DNA of 16,016 bases from Bacteriovoracales bacterium (GTDB lineage Bacteria > Bdellovibrionota > Bacteriovoracia > Bacteriovoracales > Bacteriovoracaceae). The position numbers and the translations under genes are program-made. The DNA lies in contig SKGZ01000223.1 in assembly GCA_007117175.1 (NCBI GenBank), positions 1 through 16,016 of the forward strand, given 5' to 3'. Positions 1 through 6,962 of the stretch are shown here, piece after piece; position 1 is the stretch's first letter; each line of letters starts with the position of its first letter. Under the pieces are notes generated by a model, which was not told the origin of the DNA, did not search any database, and saw only the letters and a program-made list of their open reading frames with translations.

Positions 1-837
1 ACTCATTCCAACTCGATCCAACGACCAGAGATTCACTAAATTTTCTCTTACAGTGATTAACTTGACATAATTTCCATAGTCATTCAAAGTCGCTGGATCA
101 CCTTTTGCCATAGCTTCGAGCATGAAAATTTCTTCAGGATCATAAAGAATGTGGACTAACTCATCCTTGTAGTATCGCTCTTTACTGCCTTCACTTAACA
201 ATCTGCGAATGCGCTCCGTTCCAGCTTGCTCAATCTGCAATAAGTGATCCTCCAACTGTGAATAAGCGTGTCTCCACCCCCACTGTCTAGCAACTTCGTC
301 TGATAGTCCCTTCGCAAGAGTTAAATTTCTTCCGTGATAGTGAACCTTTTGCTTGATCAAAAGGTGATAACCTTTATTAATAACAGGAGAATAAATTTCT
401 AATTGCTTTATTATTTCGGGGTGATTTGAGTCTCTAATCATCAAGTAGGCAAGCTTATTATAATGCTCCATATACCTACGAATATAATCTAACACCCATT
501 TGCCATCTGGTGATTGATAATCATCAACAGCATCAGTCATTAAAATGAGCTGTAATTTATTATGAAGCATTTCAGCTAGTAGATTTTCTGTTAAATCCAC
601 TAATGAATCAGCCACTGATAACTGCCTCTCCACCTCATCCATCTGCCAAATAAAGGCACTCCACTGAGACTTAAACTCTGAACTGCTTGCTATAAATCTC
701 TCTGATTTCTTCTTACCCCAAAGCATGGAAAGCCATGAGGATTCTTTGGTCTTAAAATGTGAGCATGAGCTTAAATATAAAGAGCTCCCAACAGTGATGA
801 TGAGAGCAATAAAAATATAATTGAGTTTTTTTTTCAT
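1..837 (-). CDS. Putative outer-membrane lipoprotein, 3' end beyond window
   Basis: An open frame of 279 codons without a stop runs from the ATG at 837 to the left edge, so the C-terminus is missing. The protein starts MKKKLNYIFIALIITVGSSL and continues into a lipobox (LSSC, Cys at residue 25). This is a type II signal peptide, and the Ser after the Cys favours outer-membrane sorting by the usual Lol rule. The rest is charged and mostly helical, rich in Leu, Glu, Trp and Tyr, with no motif I recognise. The ATG lies 12 bases after the stop of the upstream lipoprotein gene and has no good Shine-Dalgarno, so it is probably expressed by coupling within that two-gene operon. Function unknown. The coding call and lipoprotein class are solid; a role in the envelope is inference. 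Confidence 0.8.
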   Translation of the reverse strand, partial: MKKKLNYIFIALIITVGSSLYLSSCSHFKTKESSWLSMLWGKKKSERFIASSSEFKSQWSAFIWQMDEVERQLSVADSLVDLTENLLAEMLHNKLQLILMTDAVDDYQSPDGKWVLDYIRRYMEHYNKLAYLMIRDSNHPEIIKQLEIYSPVINKGYHLLIKQKVHYHGRNLTLAKGLSDEVARQWGWRHAYSQLEDHLLQIEQAGTERIRRLLSEGSKERYYKDELVHILYDPEEIFMLEAMAKGDPATLNDYGNYVKLITVRENLVNLWSLDRVGMS

Positions 838-849
838 TCAATTAAAAAT

Positions 850-1770
850 TTAATGAAGTGTTCCTTTGCAAGGATCTCTTCTTAATGACTCTACTCTTGA
901 GCTAGCACTTTGACGTGTCAAAGAGTTTGACTCTCCATAAATCGCTCTCGCAGTTGATTCAATCAAGGTATCTTTAAATTGCCTTGAGCTACTTGCTGGC
1001 TCTCTGAGAGATAAATCATTAGAGATTCGCGCTAACACAGTCATTGCTTCAAGATCGATATTTTTACAAGCTTTTGGCCCCATCACTGCATGCCTGCCTT
1101 CTGTTGCCGTAAGATACAGGATCCTATCCAGGTAGAGAGATGAAATAAGTTCTCTTACATATTCTGTATTCCCATGTGCTTGAATAAACTCTTCCGCACT
1201 CTGCGCTACATTGCGATTAATATGAACAGCTAAATCAGGGTTCTTTTGAAGAGCAATAGCGGCTGCAGTTCTAGTTGTAGTGTCAATCCCAGCTTGACTT
1301 CCTCTTAAGAATGTTGCTCCCTGCTGTTCAGCATTTTGTCCCACCGCTCTCAATGCAACCAAATGTGGATCATCTAATGCTTGTATTGCTGCACGTAGGT
1401 CTTGATTACGAATAACAGAAGCAGTTAGTAACCTTTGAACAAATCTTGTTTTAACAAAGCTAGCATCCATGGGATCAACTTGATTAATTGCTCTTAGTAA
1501 TGCTGCAGTATCGCCAGCATCTATCGCTTGTCTGATTTGTGCGATTTGCTCGTTGCTAAACTTACCAGAAGATTGCGCTAGTCGTTCCACAATTCCCCCC
1601 GCCTCTCTAAAGGCTGATTCTCCCACATTCGTTAGCACGCGAGTGATCACTTCTGCAGCACTTTGGACACCTCTGTACTGAGCAATGTCCCTAGCCGGCT
1701 CTTTGTCTTGGTGTGCACAACTTGCTAGAAAAAAGATCACTGGTAAAATTAATGTTAGACGTCTTAGCAT
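850..1770 (-). CDS. Putative lipoprotein of unknown function (306 aa)
   Basis: I chose the ATG at 1770 over the upstream in-frame ATG at 1902 for two reasons. It is preceded by AAAGGAG at good spacing, and it begins a clean type II signal peptide: MLRRLTLILPVIFFLASC, lipobox LASC with Cys18. Starting at 1902 would bury this signal behind 44 residues. The mature protein is Ala-, Arg- and Gln-rich, apparently all-helical, with repeated Ala/Leu/Ile helices and a few Cys near the C-terminus. I see no catalytic motif or known domain. It is the first gene of a two-lipoprotein unit with the gene at 1-837 and diverges from mgtE across about 150 bases. The residue after Cys is Ala, compatible with outer-membrane placement. 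It could be a cell-surface or periplasm-facing structural protein; no function can be assigned. Confidence 0.82.
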   Translation of the reverse strand: MLRRLTLILPVIFFLASCAHQDKEPARDIAQYRGVQSAAEVITRVLTNVGESAFREAGGIVERLAQSSGKFSNEQIAQIRQAIDAGDTAALLRAINQVDPMDASFVKTRFVQRLLTASVIRNQDLRAAIQALDDPHLVALRAVGQNAEQQGATFLRGSQAGIDTTTRTAAAIALQKNPDLAVHINRNVAQSAEEFIQAHGNTEYVRELISSLYLDRILYLTATEGRHAVMGPKACKNIDLEAMTVLARISNDLSLREPASSSRQFKDTLIESTARAIYGESNSLTRQSASSRVESLRRDPCKGTLH

Positions 1771-1920
1771 GACTACTCCTTTACTGACCATCATTTGAAA
1801 TTTTGAGACTGCACAAGAGTGCAATCTTATCTCTGTTAGTTTACCTTTTTTCTTTGCAAAATTAATCTTTGAACATATTTGCCCACTGTCAATTTTTCGC
1901 AATGCAATTAAAATGTAAGT

Positions 1921-3312
1921 ATGGAAAATCAGGAAGAAACCACCCAGCTAAGCATGCTGGAGAATCTACTGCGGCAGGAAAACTACGAACAGTTGACTGA
2001 AATGCTGCAGGAAATTCCCACAGTAGAGGTGGCTGATTTTCTCAGCAATAAAGATGAAGAGAGTATTAAAAAGTACCTGACGCTACTGCCTTGGGAGGAT
2101 GCCGGCAGGATCTTGTCTGATCTTCCTATGGAAGTACTGATTAAACTTTTTAGGGCCTATCACCCTAATGTCTTTGCTAAGCTTTTTAAGGAAATGTCTT
2201 CTGATATTCGGGCTGATTTGTATCGAGAGCTCACTGACGAAGAACAAACTAATTTTAATCCTTACCTGGCCAAAACTGTTCGCGATGATGTGATCACACT
2301 GGCAGCCTATCCACCGGATGTCGCCGGTGGGATTATGACCACTGACTTTGTGACTATCGATATTGAAATGAATGCCGAACAGGCCTTGCGCGAGCTCAGA
2401 CTCAATCCTCCCAACTCCAATCAGATGATTTACTACCTCTACGTAGTCAATAACTCAATGAAGATGATGGGGATTTTATCGCTCAAAGATCTTATTTTTG
2501 CCAAGCCAGAAACAGCAGTCAAAGAATTATTAGCAGAGTTTTTTATCTACGCAGAAACAATGGAAGATCGTGAGAGTGTTGCCAATAAGGTTGAGCGCTA
2601 TGACTTAGTGGCCATACCCGTCTTAAATAATTTCCAGCAAATTGTGGGTATTGTTCGTCACGATGATGCCATGGATATTTTGCAAGCTGAGCAAACTGAA
2701 GATATGGAAAAATTCTCTGCTATTATGTCAGGCGGAGAAGATCTAACCTACAGCGAAATGTCTATCTGGCGACACTTTCAAAAACGCGTGGTCTGGCTGG
2801 TGAGCTTAGCAGCCGTTGGGATTCTCAGTGGGATGATTATTCACCACTATCAAAATATTTTAGAAAGTTTAATTATGCTAGCCATTTATATGCCCATGAT
2901 GGCGGCTACTGGTGGTAATACCGGGACCCAATCGGCTACAGTTGTTTTGCGGGCCTTAGCCCTGGGGGAACTCACGGAAACGAAGTGGTGGCAAGTACTC
3001 ATGAAAGAATTTAGCATCTCTGTCTTATTAGCTATTAGTGTTGCTCTCATGACCTTTATTAAAATTTACTTTTACACTGATACCCAAGACATGCCGGGCA
3101 CCTTAACTTTAGCCTCTATCGGACTAATGGTCTCCTTTGCTATCACCATCCAAGTAGTCAGCTCTACTCTTTTTGGGGCGATTTTACCAATCGTGGTCAA
3201 AAGAATGGGAGGAGATCCAGCAGTCGCAGCGGGTCCCATGATTTCGACTATTGTTGATATCACTGGCCTGTTGATCTACTTCACCACCGCCAAGCTCTAC
3301 ATGGGGCTATAA
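1921..3312 (+). CDS. mgtE: MgtE-family magnesium channel/transporter
   Basis: A 463-residue protein with the full MgtE order. A helical cytoplasmic MgtE_N domain occupies about residues 20-130, a CBS pair about 137-260 (entered through PPDVAGGIMT), and a C-terminal membrane domain about 285-463 has five hydrophobic segments. The pore signature GGNTGTQSAT is at 331-340, followed by VVLRALALGE. The last helix carries the conserved Asp (about D446, in STIVDITGL) that lines the ion pore in the family. Length matches characterised MgtE proteins of about 450 residues. The role is inner-membrane Mg2+ uptake, gated by Mg2+ binding to the N and CBS domains. The ATG at 1921 has no strong ribosome-binding site, and no better in-frame start is seen. 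No long leader able to hold a magnesium riboswitch is evident before the gene. A regulator pair follows after 55 bases. Confidence 0.96.
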   Translation: MENQEETTQLSMLENLLRQENYEQLTEMLQEIPTVEVADFLSNKDEESIKKYLTLLPWEDAGRILSDLPMEVLIKLFRAYHPNVFAKLFKEMSSDIRADLYRELTDEEQTNFNPYLAKTVRDDVITLAAYPPDVAGGIMTTDFVTIDIEMNAEQALRELRLNPPNSNQMIYYLYVVNNSMKMMGILSLKDLIFAKPETAVKELLAEFFIYAETMEDRESVANKVERYDLVAIPVLNNFQQIVGIVRHDDAMDILQAEQTEDMEKFSAIMSGGEDLTYSEMSIWRHFQKRVVWLVSLAAVGILSGMIIHHYQNILESLIMLAIYMPMMAATGGNTGTQSATVVLRALALGELTETKWWQVLMKEFSISVLLAISVALMTFIKIYFYTDTQDMPGTLTLASIGLMVSFAITIQVVSSTLFGAILPIVVKRMGGDPAVAAGPMISTIVDITGLLIYFTTAKLYMGL

Positions 3313-3367
3313 ATTGGCATCAGCATTGCTTACTTGAAGTCTGTTCAGATTAACAAGGAGCATCGCT

Positions 3368-3640
3368 ATGGAAAAAATTTGCCAATGGCAGCATGAAATT
3401 CTCAGTAAGTATCGCCAGCACTACCCTCAAACTACTTTAAAGCAGATTTCACAGCAAACTGGAATCTCTCAAACTCGCGTTCACCGCCTTTTTAATGGTT
3501 ATGCCATGAAATTAAAGGAGTATGAAATTTTCTTTAATATTTTAAAAATGAAAAACAATGACAATCACTATCAGCAAATCTATTGCAATCACTTGCGTCA
3601 TTTGCGCTATGGAAAAGGAGGGTTACCGTGGAATCGCTAG
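3368..3640 (+). CDS. Small HTH protein, N-terminal half of a split TIGR02147/DUF4423-like regulator
   Basis: A 90-residue protein with a strong AAGGAG at 3355-3360, seven bases before the ATG. Residues about 22-45 (TLKQISQQTGISQTRVHRLF) have the spacing of a helix-turn-helix: helix, Gly turn, recognition helix. The segment after it (EYEIFFNIL) resembles the short helix after the HTH in TIGR02147-type proteins. The last 13 bases overlap the next gene, which has its own GTG start, so the two products are probably made in equal amounts by coupled translation. It lies 55 bases after mgtE and may be cotranscribed with it. A DNA-binding role is a reasonable inference; target and ligand are unknown. 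It could also be a free-standing Cro-like repressor unrelated to its neighbour. Confidence 0.75.
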   Translation: MEKICQWQHEILSKYRQHYPQTTLKQISQQTGISQTRVHRLFNGYAMKLKEYEIFFNILKMKNNDNHYQQIYCNHLRHLRYGKGGLPWNR

Positions 3641-4101
3641 TTTTTACCAGTGTGGAATGGGCCATTATTGATAGTCTTCATCACCACCAAAGGCTTAATC
3701 TCTTGGGCCTGCAAAAGGATTTGGGAATTTGCCCGCAAATTATCTTTCGCAGCTTACAATACTTAATTATTCGCGGAGTGATTAGCTATTATCGCCAAGG
3801 CTATCATCTTAATGCCTTGCGCTTTAAAGAATTAGTTCATCACTACCAAGATCAAAAAAATCTAGAACAAGAATGTAGCCTAATGGTTAAGACTTGCCTA
3901 CAAGATCGAGAGTCTATGGGGCTCAAAAGAATACGCTTGGATAAAGATGACTTAGTGATTTTAAAAAGCTATTTTAAACAAATTCAAAAATTTATTGAAG
4001 ACGCTAAGAAGAAGAAAAGCAAAGAGCAACAAGAAACCTATTTACTTTTTTGGGGACAGCAAGCTCAAAAAAATGTCTTAAACTGTGCTCTTAATCTTTA
4101 G
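3628..4101 (+). CDS. DUF4423-like protein, C-terminal half of a split regulator
   Basis: The GTG at 3628 is preferred over the ATG at 3583 because an AGGAGG-type site (GGAAAAGGAGGG) sits just upstream; this gives 157 residues. Residues about 5-65 look like a winged helix (WAIIDSLHHH, then a helix pair and a YYRQGYHL wing). After a helical linker, residues 98-125 (LKRIRLDKDDLVILKSYFKQ) match the pattern at the end of DUF4423, where an 'ltls.edl..lk..i..f' helix precedes the last strand. In that family the HTH and DUF4423 are normally one chain; here the HTH half is the preceding, overlapping gene. The stop overlaps the psd stop from the opposite strand. The protein is Lys/Gln-rich and lacks a signal peptide, so it should be cytoplasmic. 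Family assignment is by eye and moderate. Confidence 0.72.
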   Translation: MESLVFTSVEWAIIDSLHHHQRLNLLGLQKDLGICPQIIFRSLQYLIIRGVISYYRQGYHLNALRFKELVHHYQDQKNLEQECSLMVKTCLQDRESMGLKRIRLDKDDLVILKSYFKQIQKFIEDAKKKKSKEQQETYLLFWGQQAQKNVLNCALNL

Positions 4102-4981
4102 CTCTTGCCATTTCATCACCCAAGCGAATAAAGACCTCAGTCTCTTCTTGGGTTTTTTCTAAGATATCTTGGGCCGGGATCCATTTTCCCGGCTCACCCA
4201 ATACAATGACAGTGGAACCACCAAAGAGAAAATAACCTTTCTCCTCCCCTCGAAGATAGCCCTCTTTTGGCTGATAGCTTTGCACAATTTTTCCCACACA
4301 AGTGGCCCCCACCTCAATATAGGCCAGCCTACCAAAATTTTGTGTTTCAAGAATGCTCACTTGTCTTTCATTGAGAAAAAATAAATCGGCCTTGGCCTGC
4401 AAGGCCAAAGGATTCACTGAATACAAAGATCCTTCAATACAGTATTGATCCAATATTCGACAATCATCAGGAAAGTGAAAACGGTGATAATCCACAGGGC
4501 AAAGCCTCGCAATTAGTAATGGCCCTGATTGAAATTGCTGGGCCCAATGATCATTTTGTAAAAGCTCTGAACAATTCAGATACTTTCCCTTCACTGGAAA
4601 GCGCACCTGATCACTCACCTCAGCATAACCACAGTAGCGCCCCTCGGCCACAGCCGGCATCACCTTGGCGTCACTGCTAAAAGTTCGCTTACGGGACTTA
4701 AAACGGCGAATGAAAAAATCATTAAAACTTTGAAAATTTTTTTCTTCATACTCGCTCATATCAATCGAGTATTTTTTTATAAATTCATCAATTTTATTTC
4801 TTGAGTAAGAGTGATCCTGTAGAGCTCCATAAATCTTAGAAATCACTGGACTAACAATCACCTTTTGCAAGGCCTTACCCACAGGGTGTTGATAAATAAA
4901 CTTAAGCCAATCCCCACCATAAACCATCTCTTCACAGTTTTTTTGTTGATAGCGATCAAAGTAGTGAATTTTTAGTCCCAT
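4091..4981 (-). CDS. psd: Phosphatidylserine decarboxylase proenzyme
   Basis: Converts phosphatidylserine to phosphatidylethanolamine at the inner membrane with a pyruvoyl cofactor made by self-cleavage. The cleavage motif is GGST (254-257 of 296), in the accepted LGST/GGSS/GGST series, so a small alpha chain of about 41 residues starting at Ser256 is expected. The other family block, CPVDYHRFHFP (161-171), holds the catalytic His (H169). The Asp of the usual PxDG block appears as Glu here (PAVAEG, E113). The ATG at 4981 is chosen because GAGGAG lies nine bases upstream and the family's N-terminal helix begins there; the frame is open to 5113 but would then overlap the divergent protease gene. 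It converges on the regulator pair with an 11-base overlap and diverges from the protease gene over 55 bases. Confidence 0.95.
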   Translation of the reverse strand: MGLKIHYFDRYQQKNCEEMVYGGDWLKFIYQHPVGKALQKVIVSPVISKIYGALQDHSYSRNKIDEFIKKYSIDMSEYEEKNFQSFNDFFIRRFKSRKRTFSSDAKVMPAVAEGRYCGYAEVSDQVRFPVKGKYLNCSELLQNDHWAQQFQSGPLLIARLCPVDYHRFHFPDDCRILDQYCIEGSLYSVNPLALQAKADLFFLNERQVSILETQNFGRLAYIEVGATCVGKIVQSYQPKEGYLRGEEKGYFLFGGSTVIVLGEPGKWIPAQDILEKTQEETEVFIRLGDEMARAKD

Positions 4982-5036
4982 ACTTGGCTTCTCCTCATTT
5001 ATAGGCAAAATATTATAGCAAAAGGAGAACAAAGCA

Positions 5037-6065
5037 ATGAAATCTTTTCTACTATTTTTTTTGAGCCTCAATGCCTTGGCCTCTCTACTTCCCAGCGAAA
5101 AACAATTGATCAATGTTTATGAACAAACCGTGCCTTCAGTGGTCAACGTTTCCAACGTTATCACAGTGCAAGACTTCTTCTTAGGAGCTCCCCAACAGAG
5201 AGAGTCAGGAGCCGGTTCTGGTTTTGTCTGGGATGACCAAGGCCATATCGTCACCAACTTTCACGTGGTGCAAAACCAGCGCAGCGAATACTATATTTCC
5301 TTTCACGGTAGCAAAGAACAAGTCAAGGCCAAAATAGTAGGAGTCGAGCCCAAACTAGACATTGCCGTGCTCAAAGTTGATAAGATTCCCGCAAAAACTA
5401 AGGCCATCAGTGTCGGTCAATCTAAAGGCCTAGCGGTAGGACAAATGGCCATTGCCATTGGAAATCCTTTTGGATTGGATCACACCATGACCAGTGGAAT
5501 CATCTCTGCCCTGGGTCGTAGCATTACTGGAATCGGAGGAGTGAAAATCAATGACATGATCCAAACCGATGCCCATATTAACCCAGGAAATTCTGGTGGC
5601 CCTTTGATGAACTCTCAAGGAGAGCTCATCGGCATGAACACCATGATCTACTCCAGCTCTGGCTCAAGTGCGGGACTAGGTTTTGCTGTGCCGGTGGACG
5701 CTATTAAAAATACCGTGCCACAATTAATTGAACATGGAAAAGTCATTCGCCCAGCATTGGGAATTTCACCTCTGCCCGATCACTACCGAAGACAGCTTAT
5801 CGGCGACGACCAAGGAGTGGTGATTGGCTACGTACTAGAAGGAAGTCCTGCAGAAAAAGCCGGCTTAAAAGGCATGCGCAGAACCAGAACCGGCCGACTG
5901 ATGATCGGAGACATTATCTTAAAAATTGATAAGCACGATGTGAATAGCTTGGATGATATCTTTCAAGTGCTCAGCCAATACAAGATCGGCGATACCGTGC
6001 AATTAAGCATTAAAGACGATAGCGGCCAAGTCAAGCGAGTGCCCCTAAAATTGCAGGCCCTGTAG
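5037..6065 (+). CDS. htrA: Periplasmic HtrA/Deg serine protease, Deg1-like, one PDZ domain
   Basis: A 342-residue S1C protease and probable periplasmic quality-control enzyme. A signal peptide (MKSFLLFFLSLNALA) with an Ala-x-Ala type site at about 16 precedes the trypsin-like domain (about 20-230). The triad is visible: H76 in TNFHVV, D108 in LDIAVLKV, S186 in NPGNSGGPL. One PDZ domain spans about 238-338. Within it, the stretch AGLKGMRRTRTGRL has the extra loop seen in chloroplast and cyanobacterial Deg1 proteins, so this is closer to that branch than to two-PDZ DegP. The ATG at 5037 has AAAGGAG nine bases upstream. It diverges from psd. A 12-bp tandem duplication covers its stop codon. No sigmaE-type promoter could be picked out in the 55-base gap. 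Confidence 0.95.
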   Translation: MKSFLLFFLSLNALASLLPSEKQLINVYEQTVPSVVNVSNVITVQDFFLGAPQQRESGAGSGFVWDDQGHIVTNFHVVQNQRSEYYISFHGSKEQVKAKIVGVEPKLDIAVLKVDKIPAKTKAISVGQSKGLAVGQMAIAIGNPFGLDHTMTSGIISALGRSITGIGGVKINDMIQTDAHINPGNSGGPLMNSQGELIGMNTMIYSSSGSSAGLGFAVPVDAIKNTVPQLIEHGKVIRPALGISPLPDHYRRQLIGDDQGVVIGYVLEGSPAEKAGLKGMRRTRTGRLMIGDIILKIDKHDVNSLDDIFQVLSQYKIGDTVQLSIKDDSGQVKRVPLKLQAL

Positions 6066-6076
6066 CAGGCCCTGTA
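6053..6076. repeat. 12-bp perfect tandem duplication over the protease stop codon
   Basis: The unit GCAGGCCCTGTA occurs twice in a row, at 6053-6064 and 6065-6076. The first copy encodes the last residues of the protease and part of its TAG; the second recreates the same residues and a second in-frame TAG. It therefore changes no protein. It reads as a recent replication-slippage event, or a scar, at the boundary to the AT-rich toxin-antitoxin-like islet. Confidence 0.9.
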
Positions 6077-6146
6077 GGTACGCCATCCTTTTTCGGAGCT
6101 TATTTTAGTAATTACAGTCATTTATACCTGTAAAAAGACCAAGCCA

Positions 6147-6183
6147 TTGACAAATTTACCAATACGTGTTAAATTTACCAATA
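6147..6183 (+). promoter_or_regulatory. Sigma70-like promoter with two 13-bp operator-like direct repeats
   Basis: A perfect -35 box TTGACA (6147-6152) is followed after 17 bases by TAAATT (6170-6175, four of six matches to TATAAT). The 13-mer AAATTTACCAATA occurs at 6152-6164 and again at 6171-6183, a 19-base period or nearly two helical turns, so one copy fills the spacer and the other covers the -10 and start region. This is the layout of an autorepressed promoter. The likely repressor is the HTH protein encoded at 6553-6912. The predicted start near 6182 leaves a very short leader before the GTG at 6197. Confidence 0.65.
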
Positions 6184-6196
6184 GGCAAGGAGCCAA

Positions 6197-6541
6197 GTGA
6201 AAAAAGAGAATACTGTTTTAAGGGCCTTAAGAAACAAGGTGGAGATTGCAGGAAGAGTTGTTGAAGAAATTTTCTTTGATCTAAAACACATTCAATATGG
6301 ATGGGATCAGTCAAAGAGAGATTATAAATAAGGGCCTGCTAGAAATAGTTATACTGAAGATGATATTGTCAATTTATTTGAACAGTTAAATGCTTTAGTA
6401 CAAAAGCCTATAGAGCAAAAAGCTAAAAAGAAATCCGTAGAGCATAGGTTTATTTTCTATATCTATGATGGAGATAAAAGATTAAAAATGGTTGTCGATT
6501 TAATGAAAAATGAAGCAACTGTTGTCGTAACAATTCACTAG
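6197..6541 (+). pseudogene. Toxin-like small gene interrupted by one in-frame TAA
   Basis: From GTG 6197 (AAGGAG at 6187-6192) the frame runs 44 codons to a TAA at 6329-6331, then stays open in the same frame for 69 more codons to TAG at 6539-6541. Both halves look coding: charged, helical N-terminal half ending WDQSKRDYK, then GPARNSYTEDDIVNLFEQL and a C-terminal strand-rich part ending VVVTIH. The second half has no start except a Met deep inside it. The simplest reading is a gene of about 113 residues killed by a nonsense change. Its position, with operator repeats before it and an HTH gene 11 bases after it, is that of a toxin in a toxin-first (HigBA-like) pair. I do not recognise the family, so 'toxin' is inference from context. 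A sequencing error is possible. Confidence 0.6.
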
Positions 6542-6552
6542 GGGTGATGGAT

Positions 6553-6912
6553 ATGAAAAAAACAAAACAATTACCAGATAGTTACTTTGAAGATCAAGAC
6601 TTTATAGTTGATGAGGTCGATGAAGAAAAGATTCTTGGAGTCCTTGGTAAGAACCCTTCAGCAGATCAACTTTTAAAATTTGAATTATGTACTTATATTA
6701 GTAATTATATTAACTCTAAAGGCCTAAGCCTTTCAGAAGTTCAGGAACTAACAGGAATCAATACCAGTGATGTTAGCCGTATAAAAAATCATCATCTTGA
6801 TCGCTTTACTATTGATAAACTCATTAAAATTTACGCCCTTTTAGATACTCAAAGCGGGATTGGTAAAGTTCTATCGAGTGCAGGTGAAAAGATTAGTAGG
6901 ATTTCAGCTTAA
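6553..6912 (+). CDS. XRE-type HTH protein, probable antitoxin/autorepressor
   Basis: A 119-residue protein. The ATG at 6553 is preferred because AGGGGTG lies six bases upstream; an alternative GTG (6544) and ATG (6547) overlap that site. The N-terminal 40 residues are acidic (DFIVDEVDEEK), as in many antitoxins. Residues about 57-92 carry the HTH (LSLSEVQELTGINTSDVSRI), then a DRFTIDKLIKIYALL segment as in small XRE proteins of the HigA2/COG5606 type, where an fs-ldkLi-ll stretch follows the HTH. It comes 11 bases after the broken upstream gene and shares its promoter. The islet is AT-richer than its neighbours: 6241-6300 has 20 G+C of 60 and 6361-6420 has 16, against 29 of 60 at 5461-5520. 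Likely role: repress the promoter at 6147-6183. Confidence 0.8.
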   Translation: MKKTKQLPDSYFEDQDFIVDEVDEEKILGVLGKNPSADQLLKFELCTYISNYINSKGLSLSEVQELTGINTSDVSRIKNHHLDRFTIDKLIKIYALLDTQSGIGKVLSSAGEKISRISA

Positions 6913-6962
6913 ATCTACAAACGCTTTTATTACTTACCCCTCCCATCATTTTTTCGCTTTCT

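Noticed and set aside
1771..1920. Magnesium riboswitch or other leader control for mgtE
   Set aside because: The gap is only 150 bases and shared by divergent promoters; only a small TGCAC/GTGCA repeat at 1810-1823 was seen, not a riboswitch-like fold.
5011..5016. TATTAT as -10 box of the protease gene
   Set aside because: Too close to the Shine-Dalgarno at 5021-5027; the start of transcription would fall within it.
6112..6133. TTACAG...CTGTAA inverted repeat as protease terminator
   Set aside because: Stem of only six pairs with a ten-base loop and no T run after it; no intrinsic terminator could be supported here.
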